Positions 1 through 15,069 of a DNA stretch of 64,000 nucleotides are shown here, one piece after another (the first letter of the stretch is position 1; each line of letters opens with the position of its first letter). A model generated the notes under the pieces. The model was not told the origin of the DNA and ran no database searches. It saw nothing but the letters and a program-made list of their open reading frames with translations. The DNA comes from Bugula neritina. Its lineage: Eukaryota; Bryozoa; Gymnolaemata; Cheilostomatida; Bugulidae. The stretch is taken from positions 10,171,751 through 10,235,750 of the forward strand of contig OZ037773.1 in the NCBI GenBank assembly GCA_964035545.1, in the 5' to 3' direction. The translations under genes and the position numbers were made by a program.

Positions 1-1455
1 TTACGAGTTACTTTGTGTTAGTAATCCCAAAACCTGGGGGTAGATTGAAGAACAAAGAATTAGCCACACTTAAATGAATATATAGTACTATCAAACTATA
101 GGTTTGTATAATAAACCTATTAGACAACTATATTACTGTCAAAGGTGCAGACTTTCGTTATAAGAATTTAAATGATATGCTCAAGTTAAACCTTAAGTCA
201 TATGTTTCTATATAAAAGGTTTTGTTTTGTTTTACTGAGGTAGTTTAAATTTCTAGTGTCTATTATTTCCTCTCAATTTTTAAACTAGCTAATTTGCTGA
301 CATATATAATAGCTTTTAGCACATTTATAAAAATTATAATTTAAGTTAAAGTGATTTTCTTGTGCATCAGTTGCAACTATAAAAAGTTATTGTAATAAAA
401 TCTAATAAAATCTAAATAATAAATTTGTTGGCATTGAAGTTGTTTTCAAAAAGAGAAAACAAAAGTCATTTATTTGCGTATGAGTCATACTGGCTATAAT
501 TATTTAGTTCATTTTAGTTTTTGAATCAATTTGCATATATGTAATACTTTCAAGTGAAACTTAAATCGATTTTATTTAGTCGAGCCAAATTCATTTAAAA
601 TTTCATATCTCAACTTACAGATCTCAATTATCTTCTAACTATATTTTGCCCATAATATCCTATTTTACTATATATATATCACTATAATTATTTTCCAAGT
701 ATCAATTAATAGTGCAAATATTTGGCATGTCAATATGAACTCGGCTCTCCCACTTTTTATTTGATACAAAAACCTACACTTATATGATATCGAAATGTTT
801 GTAAACTTGATTTTGTGCTTGATGCTGGTTACTTGTCTCATTAAATAAAATTAATCTAATTGGAGAGATAACTCCAAGCTCTGTAGTTCTGGTCATAGTA
901 ACTATCAAAGTCTAACAACAGCTTTATCCAGCCTTAAGGGTAAACACCAGGAAACAGAATAACTGCATGGAGCCAGGCTAAAAAATTTCACTTCAATTCC
1001 CTCAACTGCACCTGTTTCCTATTTAAAGCCATTAAGTTAACCATTGAAAACAATATGATTTATTATTGGTATATGATAGCCCATGCAGCGTGGAAGTTAT
1101 ATCTATAACATTATATATTCTATCATACCTTATACACATCAAATCATAAATCATTAAAAGGTCATATTTTATAATGAAATAGGAAGTAATAAAACCTAAA
1201 ATGGAGCAACTTTTATTATCTTGTAACATCTTTCGAATCAATGTTTTGAAAAATGAATTGTAACGCGTACCAAAAGTTTTGATATAAATTATTTCACTCA
1301 CTTTTAATTTATTTCCATTTTAGTCTTTTGAATGCAACACGTTCAAAGACTAATATATTGATTCATTTAGTGAGTTTTATCACTAAATTTGAGACAGGGG
1401 AGGATCAGCCAGGTAATATCAGTTCACACTCAACAGCTGAATCTATCTCAACAAC
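1..1455. other. AT-rich intergenic sequence upstream of first TSP1 gene
   Basis: No open frame with splice support or recognisable domain was found. The stretch is AT-rich with stop codons in all frames; the only longer ORF (1032-1301, minus) has no family features. The last 150 bases presumably hold the promoter and 5' UTR of the TSP1 gene starting at 1456, but no convincing TATA box is visible there. Confidence 0.5.
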
Positions 1456-3128
1456 ATGGGTAAGTAGCTATAATCATTGGTTATAGGTTGTGGTTTATAA
1501 AGTCTATCTTTGATGCAAAGACTTTGAGATTATAATATTATATACATTACCATAGTCTAGTTACAGTATTGCTAAGCACAAACAAACTTTTAAAAAACAA
1601 TTGTTAAAAAATCTTTAAAGTATTAAGCCTATAAATTTGATGATTTAGTTTTGCACAATCTATTGGGAAATTGATTGGTTTTTCGTTTTAGCAAATCAGG
1701 TGTCTGTGTGATTAATCTTTGAAATACAAATTTTAACTTACATTTCTGTTGTAGGTTTCAAATTGGCCATCATACTTGGACTTGCAGCTTTCGTTGGTAA
1801 GAATGTAGATTACATTAAAATAGAACTATTTTATAGTATTTATATTTGATGTTTTATAGTTACCAAGAAAAATATAGTGTACATAACTTTGCAATATTTT
1901 CAAATTGTTGCAATCAAAATATATATTATATACCAAGTTTTAAAAAAAAGTCCATAAATAGAATAAGTATTGCATTCATTAATTTTTTATTTTTGCTGGG
2001 AGTTGCTACCAGTATTACAAATAAATTATATTTATTTTATTCATGTTTTTTTATACAATAACTGAATGCTATGTTGAGAAGAATAAAATTAAGATTTTGC
2101 TAATTCCTTTCAGTTATTAAGACATGCATAGTCACACATGTTTCAACTCAAAATATATGAAGCTGATTGTTTATTATTATAACTAAAAGTTTCCTAAAGA
2201 TGCATGCAGGGAGCAATATTTGTCAATTGTCAGCTAGTCAGCCAATCAAATGCATGTTTATAGTGGAGTTGTGCACTTCTACTTTCAGCTGTCATCAGTG
2301 CTAGCGGATACCACCCACGACCTAAGCACCACCGCCGCCAGCCTCAGCCTTACCATCCACCTAGGCGCCATTCTTACAGTAAGTAACAATAATTAACACC
2401 TTGTTGCGGTACAAGTTTCAGCGAGTGTCTTCTTATCGCCGAAGAGCTGTTTAAAATTAGAACCTTTCCCAATAGACATATCTGTTGAATTTGTTTGCAG
2501 CCGTCAAAAACTGGAGTGCTTGGGGAGCCTATGGAGCATGCTCAGTGACATGTGGAGGTGGAGAACAGAAGAGATACAGAACCTGTAAGGCGACCACCAT
2601 ATATGGCTATGGTAAAGATCAGGACAACTGTGTTGGACCAACATACAGCAGGAGAAGATGCAACACTCACTGCTGCCCAGGTAAATACCATAATCCAATT
2701 TCTGGATAATAGAGTCATTTTTAAATAGAAAATCCATAGTTTTTTCAATAAAGTTAGCACCACTGTTTTATATAAATACGCAATCTTGAATAAATTTATT
2801 GCATCTAAAAATGCTACAATGACTGAAACTAGTCAGCTGGACATCCATGTTTATAACAGGTACATAGTAGTGCTATGGCTAGTCAAAGCTAGTTTTATTA
2901 AACTTTGGTTCTATAAAACTGCAGTTACTATACTTCAAGTTTTCTGTTGTAGTTGATGGAGCCTGGGGAAGATGGTCTCACTGGGCCAACAAATCTTCTT
3001 ACGGATACCAGAAGGTGCAGATGAGAACCAGACACTGCAACTACCCAGCACCAAAATGTGGAGGTCGTTACTGCTATGGAGCTAGTTCTCAGACCAGAAA
3101 GGTCCGTGTCCACCTCCCTCATTACTAA
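1456..3128 (+). CDS. Small secreted protein with two TSP1-type modules
   Basis: Five exons: 1456-1459, 1755-1796, 2289-2378, 2501-2680, 2953-3128. All introns are GT..AG and phase 1, and together they encode 163 residues. The first exon codes only ATG plus one base (ATGG|gtaagt). Exon 2 completes a signal peptide (MGFKLAIILGLAAFV...). Exon 3 is a short His/Arg/Pro linker. Exon 4 (residues about 46-105) is a TSP1 repeat with WSAWGAYGACSVTCGGG and CNTHCCP. Exon 5 (residues about 106-163) is a degenerate TSP1: it keeps WGRWSHW, a CNYPAP-like core and GGRYC, but lacks the CSxTC segment. TSP1 modules usually act in extracellular adhesion or matrix binding, so a secreted matrix or mucus role is an inference. 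The exon plan matches the gene at 6962 and the His-rich gene at 24074. A polyadenylation signal follows at 3283. Confidence 0.85.
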
Positions 3129-3282
3129 GTTAAGACCAAACTCTAACTTGACCTGGAAATGATTTATGATTATGAAGTTTCCTTTTTTGTTACTTTCAAC
3201 TTAATAATTTTGTTATGTTTTAAACTCTAAATGTTTTTGTTTCATTAATGTCATTGATTGTAGTAGTAGAAGTAAATTGAAA

Positions 3283-3288
3283 AATAAA
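3283..3288 (+). promoter_or_regulatory. AATAAA polyadenylation signal
   Basis: Canonical hexamer 155 bases after the stop codon of the first TSP1 gene. It fits a short 3' UTR. Confidence 0.55.
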
Positions 3289-5321
<2,033 letters not shown>

Positions 5322-6505
5322 AAGAAGCAGTGGTCAGCCTAGAGTCCCTGGACCTCCTGCTCTAAGTACTGCGGGGGAGGTGAGAGAATGCGCCACAAGA
5401 CTTGTGAGACAACCACTCACTAAGGAACTGGTAACCCAGCTTCTTACAGTTGTAGAGGCAGTCCTCATGGAAAGGTGAAATGCAACACTCAGTGTAAGTG
5501 CACAAAGTTATTATTTGTTTACACTCGCACAGTTTAATCATGGAGTGGATATAATAATTCTTTTTATTTGTTAATCATTTTTATATCAAAAGCAGTTTAA
5601 TGCCTATATATACACTTTTTTTTCAGTTTTGTCTAATTTAAAAAAATAACATTAATACTTTTATCAAAGTTGTATTAGAAAGCCAATGTTGACTATACTA
5701 TGTCATCCTTTACTTATGCAGTAAAAATTATTAATCCTTAACTCATTATTTTGGAAAAAGAAATCATCAGATAGATCTATTTTTACCTTTCTCTGTATCA
5801 GAATTTTTAAATTTTTCAGTTGAATTTTGTATAACTTCATTTTTTAAATTTATCAAATATATATTATTTTTGATCTACCAACAATTGAATATTTTTAATA
5901 CTGTATTATAGCTATAAAAAGATATTCTCAGCAAAAGAAAAATAATTTGAGTTGTAATTATGAAATATTTTTCTAGACCCAAAAAAGCAGTGGTCACAGC
6001 GGGGTCCATGAACAGTTCGCTCAAAGACTTGTGGTGGAGGAGAGAGAATGATATACAGAACTTGTGAGGCAGCTTCAACTTCCAAAAGTTGCAAAGGTGA
6101 TCTTCACGGAAAGATAGCCTGCAACACCCATTACTGCCCATGTAAGTGTAAAGTTAATTATTTCTAAATTGTCACACTGATCTATCAGCGAACTTTCAGT
6201 TGTTCATGAGCCTTATATAGCTTTTATAGTTTTCTATTCTTCTATTTCTTCGCTTGGCTTTTTTCATTATTAAAACGTTAATTAAAGTTCATTAGTAATT
6301 CATTTTAAAATTTTGATTTCCTATTGCAACTTTAAAAATAGTTTGTTGTTCTACAAATGTTCTTTTTTGAAAAGAAATACTTTCATTAGTTGAAATCATT
6401 CTTGTTTGAATAAACTTTCTCTAGTGAAATTAAATTTGAATCATGTCAATTTGGGTTTTAGATACACGGAGCTATACTAAACCGCCACGCACAAGGACAA
6501 GATAA
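5322..6505 (+). pseudogene. Decayed TSP1 gene (two TSP1 exons and a C-terminal exon)
   Basis: Three exon relics align with exons 4-5 of the TSP1 gene at 6962. Relic 1 (about 5325-5493) reads KQWSA, then W..CSKYCGGGERM, with in-frame stops TAG at 5340-5342 and TAA at 5421-5423; its acceptor AG also appears lost. Relic 2 (5977-6141) keeps an acceptor (ttctag) and a donor (gtaagt), reads KKQWSQRGP, then stop TGA at 6009-6011, then KTCGGGERM and CNTHYCP. Relic 3 (6462-6505) reads YTRSYTKPPRTRTR then stop, matching the Tyr/Arg/Thr-rich tail of the neighbouring gene. No signal-peptide exons were found upstream. Three stops in conserved positions make this a pseudogene. Its two TSP1 exons suggest the parent had tandem TSP1 modules. 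Confidence 0.8.
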
Positions 6506-6892
6506 GCAATGAATGTATCCAAATAGGTGGGCTTTAATGTACAGTTACTATATGCACTCATCTAATTATTGCACAAAGTCAATAGTGGCAATTTCATCAA
6601 TCAAGACGTTAAGCATACTGTATATGTAAATTTAATTAAATTATAGATGAATAATCAGAAAAAAAAGGAGTTATTTGATAAGTACTTCCATACTAGAAAC
6701 TTACGCTTGCTAAAACAGAATGTGTTTGAAATAAAAAGGAAATAAGATGATTACACTGCATGTGTTGTTAGACATAAGTATGATTAGTTAGCTAGTACTT
6801 GAAGTACACCATGGTCATGGTAATTAATTACATAACGGCCTTCTTTGACAACTCTAATTAGAAAGAGTTCCTTATGGCCCTACTTTCAGCAG

Positions 6893-6900
6893 TATAAAAG
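6893..6900 (+). promoter_or_regulatory. TATA box of second TSP1 gene
   Basis: TATAAAAG lies 69 bases before the start codon, leaving about 40 bases of 5' UTR after a start site some 30 bases downstream. The His-rich gene has a similar box (TATAAAAA at 24008) at nearly the same distance from its ATG, which supports a shared promoter plan. Confidence 0.65.
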
Positions 6901-6961
6901 CCCAGCTGTTGGCCTTCAACTTCAGCATCTCTGGACTGACTTGCCAAGGAACAACATTAAG

Positions 6962-8755
6962 ATGGGTAAGTCCAATGTAAACACCTTTCTTTAAGAAATG
7001 CTGCAAATTATACACTAAATTATAGCACTATATTATAGCTGTGCTAAAGCATTTATACATAATAGAAATGTTTTTAGTTATATTTGCTATAAGCTGAGCC
7101 TTCTTACTGTATATTTTTACTTTCAGATTCAAAGATTTTGCTTACTCTCGGACTCGTGGTTATCTTAGGTAAGTCTTTCAAATTAAAACATAAACTTTGA
7201 TTTTTTTACAATTTACTTGATTTATGTAAAACCTTAATAAAACATTCACACTTTATATTGAATTCATAAATCATTGACTGCATAATTTGTTTGTAATTGT
7301 CTTTCCAATAAAACGTAGAAATCTCACTGAGTATAAAGTTATTTTACTAAATTATGTGGGAATGTTTTTTATTCAGGATGTGTCAACGCATCTTATAACA
7401 CCAAAAGCTACAACACCCACAACAATGTTCACAACAACGGCTACAACACCCACAACAATGTTCACAACAACCGCTACAACACCCACCATGCCCAAAGGCA
7501 ATGTAAGTACACATATTTCTTAAAATGATCATCTGAATTGAGTTTTTGGTAAATTGGCTTTTTAAAAATCAATTTTAATAACAATTCGACATATCAAAAA
7601 TATATTACTGATGTATTACTATTTCCATATAAATATATAAAAGCAATTATCTTCATGTTTCAAATCTGCTATAAAATTTAAAAACTTATAATTGTAAGCA
7701 AACAGTGCCACCTTCAATAAAATATTTTATACGAGTTTGAGCAAAACAAAACAGTATTTTACAAAATAAAATGAAAAAATATTAAATTGATGCAGGTTTA
7801 AATTGTATTTATTCCAATCGATTTTATTTTGTGTTTTTCTTTGTTACTTGATAAATGTATATATCTGAATGTTTGATCTGTAAAGCATATTATTAATTTT
7901 GTAAATTTTTCAACAAATTAAAATTCTAATAAAACTAATGTTATCTCAATTGTAGACACGACAAAGCAGTGGTCACAATGGGGATACTGGAGCTCCTGCA
8001 CAAAGACTTGCGGTGGCGGTGAAATGAGAAGACACAGAACCTGTGAAACTAAGACACATTACGGGGCTGGTTACTCAACCTCCCACGGTTGTAGAGGCAG
8101 TTCTTACGCAAGGAGGAGATGCAACACTCACCGATGCCCATGTAAGCTCTCAAAAACAAAATTTAGCAGCCGTTAATTTGTGTCCTTCCAGTAATTCATG
8201 GCTATTTTTTATAATTATTTCATGTTTTTTAGCTTTTTTATAAAAAACAGTATCGAGGTTTTGTATAATATAGTCCAATATGGTCTGTGTTTTTGCTTCT
8301 TTGCATGGAAATATTTACTAATTACTAATTACTAATTACTATTACTAATTGAAATGGCAATTATTTTCGCATTACTTTTAAAAGCTGCAAATAAGTTCCA
8401 CATTTGTATTTTATTCAATTAATTTTTCTTTTTAGATGTCCCAAGCTATAGCCACCATGCCACACCAAGCTACAACAAACATGTCTCACGACCTTACACC
8501 AGACATGCCACACCCACTTACAACAGACACGCCCCACAATCTTACAACAGACATGCCACACCCACTTACAACAGACATGCCACACCCACTTACACCAGAC
8601 ATGCCACACGATCTTACACCAGACATGCCACACGACCTTACACCAGACACACCCCACGACGTTACAGCACTCATGTCAGACGAAGCCATAGCCGACCAGC
8701 ACCAACCCACTACAACACTAAACCCAGATACCACCAACGCTCATCAAGCTATTAA
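6962..8755 (+). CDS. Secreted TSP1 protein with Asn/His linker and Tyr-Arg-His repeat tail
   Basis: Five exons: 6962-6965, 7127-7168, 7377-7502, 7956-8141, 8436-8755. All introns are phase 1, giving 225 residues. Exon 1 is ATGG|gtaagt and exon 2 is 42 nt, exactly as in the gene at 1456. The signal peptide is MDSKILLTLGLVVILGC. Exon 3 is a low-complexity linker repeating NNVHNNGYNTH. Exon 4 (residues 58-119) is a TSP1 repeat: KQWSQWGYWSSCTKTCGGGE, then CRGSS and CNTHRCP. Exon 5 (residues 120-225) is a basic tail of 8-residue units near HATPTYNR, rich in Tyr, Arg, His and Thr. A second open frame over exon 5 (ATG at 8436) is a shadow, because the phase-1 junction fixes the frame and the pseudogene relic keeps the same one. 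A structural or adhesive role is an inference from composition. Confidence 0.85.
8455..8665 (+). repeat. 24-bp coding repeat
   Basis: About nine tandem 24-nt units inside the last exon of the TSP1 gene, each encoding eight residues of the type HATPTYNR, with variants such as HATRSYTR and HAPQSYNR. The unit is a multiple of three, so copy changes keep the frame. Confidence 0.85.
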
Positions 8756-10082
8756 GCCCAGACATTTTGCAAACTCTGCCGAGTTTCAAAATTTCCAAAA
8801 CGATAACGGATTGTCTTAGCCTATTACCTATTGAAATATTGCTAGTTGTTACTTTAAAAGTTTAGTTCTTGTTATGTTTTTGTTAATGTTGTTTTTTAGC
8901 GGTAATTAGAAAATGTTGTTACTTTCTTTTCCTACAATACAAATATCTATAATATGCATTCAAATTAGAAAGTTTCAATTCTTCTTTGACAGAACTCCAA
9001 AAACTAGAATTCATACAAATCTCAGTATAGTCTTTAGTCAACAATTCTGCTTATTATACTCACTTGCATTCTAACTTAAGAAGCAAATCACTATATTTAC
9101 ATTGAACTTCTCATAAACTTTTCACTATAAAAATACATGGGCTGCCCTTTAGTATTTTGACAATATAGCAAGATTAGTTTCAGTAGGAGTTGTCATATCA
9201 CATTGATACTCTGTCTATTCAATTGGTTGTATGCATGCAACATCACAAAGTGCTACTGAGAACTCTTTCACTCAATAAACAAATATTAGTTGAGACATAT
9301 ACTTTAATTAGGAAGTCGTATATAAGTTGTGATTCTCAAAACTGAAAACTTTTATCATCTTTTTTACCATTTTGTAAATAAACATTCAGCAATGAATTGA
9401 CAGCTGCAGGTACCTAAGGCACAACTTCACTTTGGTACCAGGAAGTTTTCCCAATTCATTCCGGTGTTAATTTTAATGCTTTTATTAAGCCAAAAACTAA
9501 TGTCAAAAAATGTGCTTAGAACCAATTGTGATCATAAATTATACTATGGGTCATAAATTTAAAATATAAAAATCGTCTTATGTAACCTTTTTCCATCACC
9601 AAATTTTAATCACTATTTTCATGGTAACACAACTTCTACCTATTAAGTAGTATTTTGCTTGTTCATTTGAAAAGAAGCAGTTTTTACTGCCAGCAAGAAT
9701 AGTTTCACAGAACTTGAACAGAATACATGCAGAATTTATTTGTGTGGCATCAGTAATTAACTGGATATGGTATTCCCATCTAAACTAACCGATTTAACTC
9801 TTCCAAAAGCAAAAATTTATAAAAAAACTGCATATCTTTTAATTATAGAACCAAGAATAGTTTTTAGTGTTTTCCTAGCACCTAATAATGATTTCTAAAG
9901 TCGTTCTGTGATGCTTTGTGTATTAAGTTACATCATCACAATTATAGACTCGATATTTGACTTGATATTTCAACAATATGGGGAGAGAATTTAGAGCAGC
10001 TTTCCATATCTATAGCAGAGACACAAATTAACGAGCTTTTAAACAAATGCTACTAATTTTTAACTTTCATAATCAATGATAG
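8756..10082. other. Intergenic, no gene seen
   Basis: AT-rich sequence holding the 3' UTR of the preceding TSP1 gene and nothing else I could support. No close AATAAA follows the stop codon; the first clear one is at about 9274. Confidence 0.45.
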
Positions 10083-10090
10083 CTTAGAGC

Positions 10091-10440
10091 AAGGCTGTCA
10101 AACAGGCAGCCCCAGAGCCGGATGTGGTCCCCCAGTTTAAATTTATGTGGCCCTCAAAGGCATAATACTAAAATTACTTTTCACACTATACATTATTTAG
10201 AGTGTAAAACCACTTTTTTAATGTCTCATTAATTATACATGCACATGCTATAAAACATGCAGCCTGCAGTAACTTAATTGCGTAATAAGTCATAAGAAAT
10301 TGAAATAAAATAATTAGAAAATTACTGATATATTGTGCCCCCCCCCCCCCCCCAGCACAAGCTAAAGTTTAAAATGTGGCCTTCAGCATGAAATATTCCC
10401 TTTCAGTGGCCCTTACTCTGAAAAAGTTGGGCAGCTCTGG
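10091..10440 (+). mobile_element. Short non-autonomous hAT-type element, degenerate
   Basis: A 350-bp element flanked by a perfect 8-bp direct repeat, CTTAGAGC, at 10083-10090 and 10441-10448. An 8-bp target duplication is the hallmark of hAT transposons. The left end (aaggctgtcaaacaggcagc) and right end (ttgggcagctctgg) are diverged versions of the ends of the two 1.7-kb elements at 46158 and 53567. It encodes no protein and has a (C)16 tract near 10339. The ends no longer begin with a clean CAGGG, so it looks older than the other two copies. Confidence 0.85.
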
Positions 10441-10448
10441 CTTAGAGC

Positions 10449-13400
10449 ACTTTTACTGATCACCTATAGAGTGTGTTACATATACATGTTTATACATATA
10501 CATGTATATATAATATGATTTAAAAAAAGGAAATTAATTATATTGATAAATGCATATGCCTGTATTTAGACATACGACCACAAATCACATTGTTATGGCG
10601 AATCAAAGTCTAGATGAAAGGAGCTAATGCTAAAGCTAAAAATAGCCAGTGCCCGATTGGCTTATTATGACAGATAAAACTTAATGTCAAAGGCTATCCA
10701 TCAATGACACACTTTTCATAGTAGGATATCACGTGACACATAGTTGGCATTAGTTAACAGTACTAACTTCAAATACTCAGTATCAACCATACATTAAGTT
10801 TAAACTACATTGTAACAATTTAATGTTTTTTTTAATTTCCTTTTTTTTCATCTTAGTATATATAACCAACAAAAATGTCAGTATATATAGATGGTATAGT
10901 TTTGTTGCAGCTAAAATGATGTTATGCAGTTACATATTACAAACTATCACTATTTTATATTTTGCACAAAAGCAGTATAATGTCAACGCAAACAACTTTG
11001 CACAAGGCTTAGTGAAATGCACTTTGTCACAACTCCATATGTTGGATGGCAAGCAACCCAAATCTCAGCTGAGGTATTTTTAACACAAAACCATTTCCTT
11101 AAAAGCTGTAAAGCATTTTCTTATCATTTTTTAAACAACACAAAATTATAAAAAATCTTTTTAAACTTTACCACAGCCCAAAGATGTTGATCCATTTTGC
11201 TAACTTAGGTAATAGCAGCATATACTTGTGACACAAACAGCTAGTGATTAGTGATAATTTACTGGATACATATGCTGTTGTGGCTTATATTATTATATAA
11301 TTATTACTATAATATGCTTGGTTTGCATCATGAGATGAAGATGTCAAAATATACGTATCAGGCCATTTCTATGTCCTATAGACCTTATGCTATATGACCG
11401 AATTTTGCATAGTCTTAAAAACTATCTGAGAAACTTCTCTCTCATGGTTCTCAGGCTATTGGTAAACCACCAGAATCTAACTTCCTAGCAATTACCAAGG
11501 ATTGCACATGCTTGGTTTGTCAATAGCAAACAATAAACCAATTAATAACCAACATATATACTTTGTGCACTTCCACATTTTTAGGAAATGTGGAATCATC
11601 ACTCAATTGTTTGTAGAATGATGAATATGTCGGCCACCGGTATATCCTGAAATAGTATCAGTGGTTGCTGAGCTTTGCCACTTCAGGTGCAATATTTTAT
11701 ATTTTTCATTTTCCATAGCAGTATTTTATTATGTTTTTGTTTGTATAGCAGCATTGCAAAATATGTTTGCTTGTTTAATAACATTATATATAAATATTTT
11801 GTTCAGAATTTATACTATGTATGGTAAACTTTGATATAACATGCATGCAGATACTTTTTTAAAAAAAACATTATGAATATTTCAAAATTTGATGGCTTTT
11901 CTGAAGATTCTTTCTAATATATTACTTAATTTAAACCTTGATTCACCTACATTTTAGAGAACGTTTTCAAAGTTTGTCTACTTGGAATTATTGCAACAAG
12001 TTCCAGCTATAGTATCAGTTGTAAATGTAATTATTTTGCCGGTTTTTGTAATTTATTTTAACTTTTGGAAACAGGTTGTGGAAGTCTGAAAGAAAATATA
12101 ATTGACAGTTATTTGCCTGAAATACCACAAAAAATAAATTTTGCTAAAATTATTTCCTAAATTAGGAATATTAGGCACCGGGTATTATAATAGATTGATA
12201 TAATGTATAATTGCATTTCAATGGAAAACTGAAATTTTGGGTCACAAGCTGCTGCTTGATGATAGGCATTTCCTGATTGGCTGGTGATTTATATGCATTC
12301 TCCATGATAAAATCTCAAGTATAATTGGCAAGGTAAATAAGATACCCGCTTTGATAATAGAAGGAGACATGCAGACTGAAAATTGCAGATAAATCCAAGT
12401 AGTCAAATTTACTGATTGCTTCGACTGATAAACTTTCTGATCATTCTTTCGGCACTTTACAAATGATTTATCATTTATCATATATATTTTTCCTCAAATC
12501 TATTTTTTTCAACAAAAACAATGTTTAAAGTAAATTTTGAATGATGTCCTGATAAGGTAAATGGCGTGGTTTTCAAATTCAACACTATTTTATAATAGAC
12601 ATTTATTTATCACAGGAAAAGGGTTATCTATAAGCTCATAGCTTCACAAAATACGGAATATTATTTGCAAGCTTAGAAAGCCTTAATTATTTTATAGCTC
12701 AAAAATATTACTGATATTTGCACAAACAATTTTAATTTGCCACTAACAATTGTTTGCCTGTATTCAACCTTGCTTTTCAGAATAGTTTTTATAAACTTCT
12801 GAAACTTGTCAAATTGAATGAGATAAAAAAATTAATCAGTTATTTAACGTTTTAGATTTTCTAAAACATCTGCGAAAGTTTAAAATTAATAAATTTGTTT
12901 TGAAATTATAAGCAATACATATTCATATTTGAAGCAACAAATTTGTAAAAAAATGTTGGTTATCACTTTCAGCTTGAAGACTGAATAGATTGCTATGGCC
13001 ACAAATTCTGTAAAACATCCTTACTCTGTTCATATAAACACTTATTTGGTTTTGAATACTATTATGACAAATTCTTAGTCTTAGTCTCAGCTGAAAACTA
13101 TTCAAACAGTTGAAGAGCTTGAAATATTTTTGAGCTACTAAATTTGGAACCTATTTTTCAAAATCATCAATAATAATTCCATTTTATTTTTAATGCACCA
13201 TTTTATTGCTGTTTTTATACAGTTGTTATTTGAAGTGTTACTAAATGGTGCAGTACACGTATCACAATTTTTGCAAAGTCACGTACCTGTTACTACCTGT
13301 CACAGCGTGCTTGACACTAACCTTTAAGATCGTGCCAAGACACCACAACATTCATCACTAAATTTCAATATACCTATTTCATCAAAATATTTGAAGGATG

Positions 13401-14878
13401 ATCAAGTGTTATTTATTACCTGTCTATTAATTTTATGGTGTCATTAACCTGGCATGGAATAGCATATTATTTCTGTGGCTGAAAGCCCTATTTTGGTTAT
13501 GAAATTTTATTCTATAGTCTGCAATACATAACTTTTAAACAAAGTTTTTGAACTAAAAATTTCATTTGCAGCTTGTACCTAGTCGATCTGTAATTATAAG
13601 TTGAATTAGTGTAAAATTGAAACAGCAGCTAGACGTGGACAAAAGAGGCAGGGACACAGACTGTAATGGATGTAATGGATTGGCTGTAGTATTCAGTCAA
13701 ATACATGTTAATATATTTCTAATTACACAATATTACATTCAATTCATTACACAGATTAGATGCAGATATGGCTATAGAGTCGCATGAAATTAGAACAAGC
13801 TGCATCAACATGCTGCTAGAATAACAGTGACTTTGTATTCAGAGCTTTAATCTAAACTACTGCTGCCGCTGCTGCTACTGCTCTTATCCAATCATAAGCA
13901 CCGCGAGTCATATATAAGTACATCTCTTTTTATTGGAGTACTAAATACTCCTAATTTGTACATTGCATTGCATTCAGCAACATTTGCTGCAAGTTGTTGC
14001 CAAAATAAATTCTATTGTCCATCAATATTGAAAAAAAAGTCGTTAGTACAAAAAATGTCTTAGAAAGATCAGGAAAGCTGCTTTTGAGTGCACTTTAACT
14101 AAGAGCATACTTTATAATAAATTAAATTTGGTGAAGCACCAAAAATATTAATTATCTCCACTTACTGCTTATGGAAATTTCCCTCAACTTTCATCTGAGT
14201 AACTGTGCCACTATTCCTGTGGGTAATGTTTACTTGATTATATGTTGTCTATAAACTTGACCAGCTCTTATAGAAAATTGTGGAAAAAGACTTTCAGAAA
14301 GACAAAGAATAATTGCTTATTTTCCATCTTTAAAATTATTGACCAACGTGTTATAAATTTTGCATTTTGATAAATAATATAGTATATAGCTGTGTTAATC
14401 TAATCTTCACAATCATATGCCACATAGGTTATTAATGTTTCCTTCAATAATGTGTCAAATGTTTTTATAAATAAACTTGAAGCAAACTTTTTGTATTTTA
14501 AGTGCCATTGCTTAGGATTTTATATTGTTAAGTTAGAGTGTTAACTAAAAACTTAACTAAATGAAATCATTTATACATTTTTATGTCAGAATGTAGTATT
14601 ATAATACAATACAATATTACATATATGTAATATTGTATTTTTATGTGAAATAAATTTGCCTCCATTAGAATATTCAAATCTTCTGCTAAATCTCTGCACA
14701 CAATACGAGCTACAAAGTCACATGTTGATACTCATCTTGTAGCTGATAGATATGATGTCCATCAGGTAATGGCTTTGTTGTTTGCTGGAATAAAATATTG
14801 CATATTGATGCAAATTAGTTGCAGTGCATTAAATAGACCCGAAGTAATGGTAGTGTTTTTATGGAGATAAACTAATAG
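10449..14878. other. Long intergenic stretch, no gene seen
   Basis: About 4.4 kb of AT-rich sequence. The few ORFs (for example 10823-11083 plus, 12242-12481 minus, 12923-13105 minus) have no recognisable family, no splice support and low-complexity composition. A short CTG/CCG triplet run occurs near 13860-13885. Confidence 0.45.
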
Positions 14879-15069
14879 ACCATAGGCACATTGGACCATT
14901 GGTGCACTATACCACTGGTATACTGGACCACTGGTACACTGGGCCACTGGTACACTGGACCACTGGTACATTAGACCATTGGGCACTGACACACTTATAG
15001 ACCACTGGTATGCTATAAGACCAGCTGGTACACTAGACCATTGGTACACTGGGCCACTGTTAAACTGGT
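14879..15069. repeat. Degenerate minisatellite, unit about 15-16 bp
   Basis: Roughly a dozen imperfect tandem copies of a unit near ggtacactggaccact. A second short region at 15160-15235 repeats gtattggtggt. The ORF across it on the minus strand is a repeat artefact. Confidence 0.8.

Noticed and set aside
8436-8819. 127-residue ORF starting MSQAIATMPH
   Set aside because: Wrong frame of the last exon of the TSP1 gene at 6962. The phase-1 junction and the pseudogene relic support the Tyr/Arg/His frame ending at 8755.
10823-11083. 86-residue ORF in the long intergenic stretch
   Set aside because: Low-complexity hydrophobic start, no domain, no splice partner.
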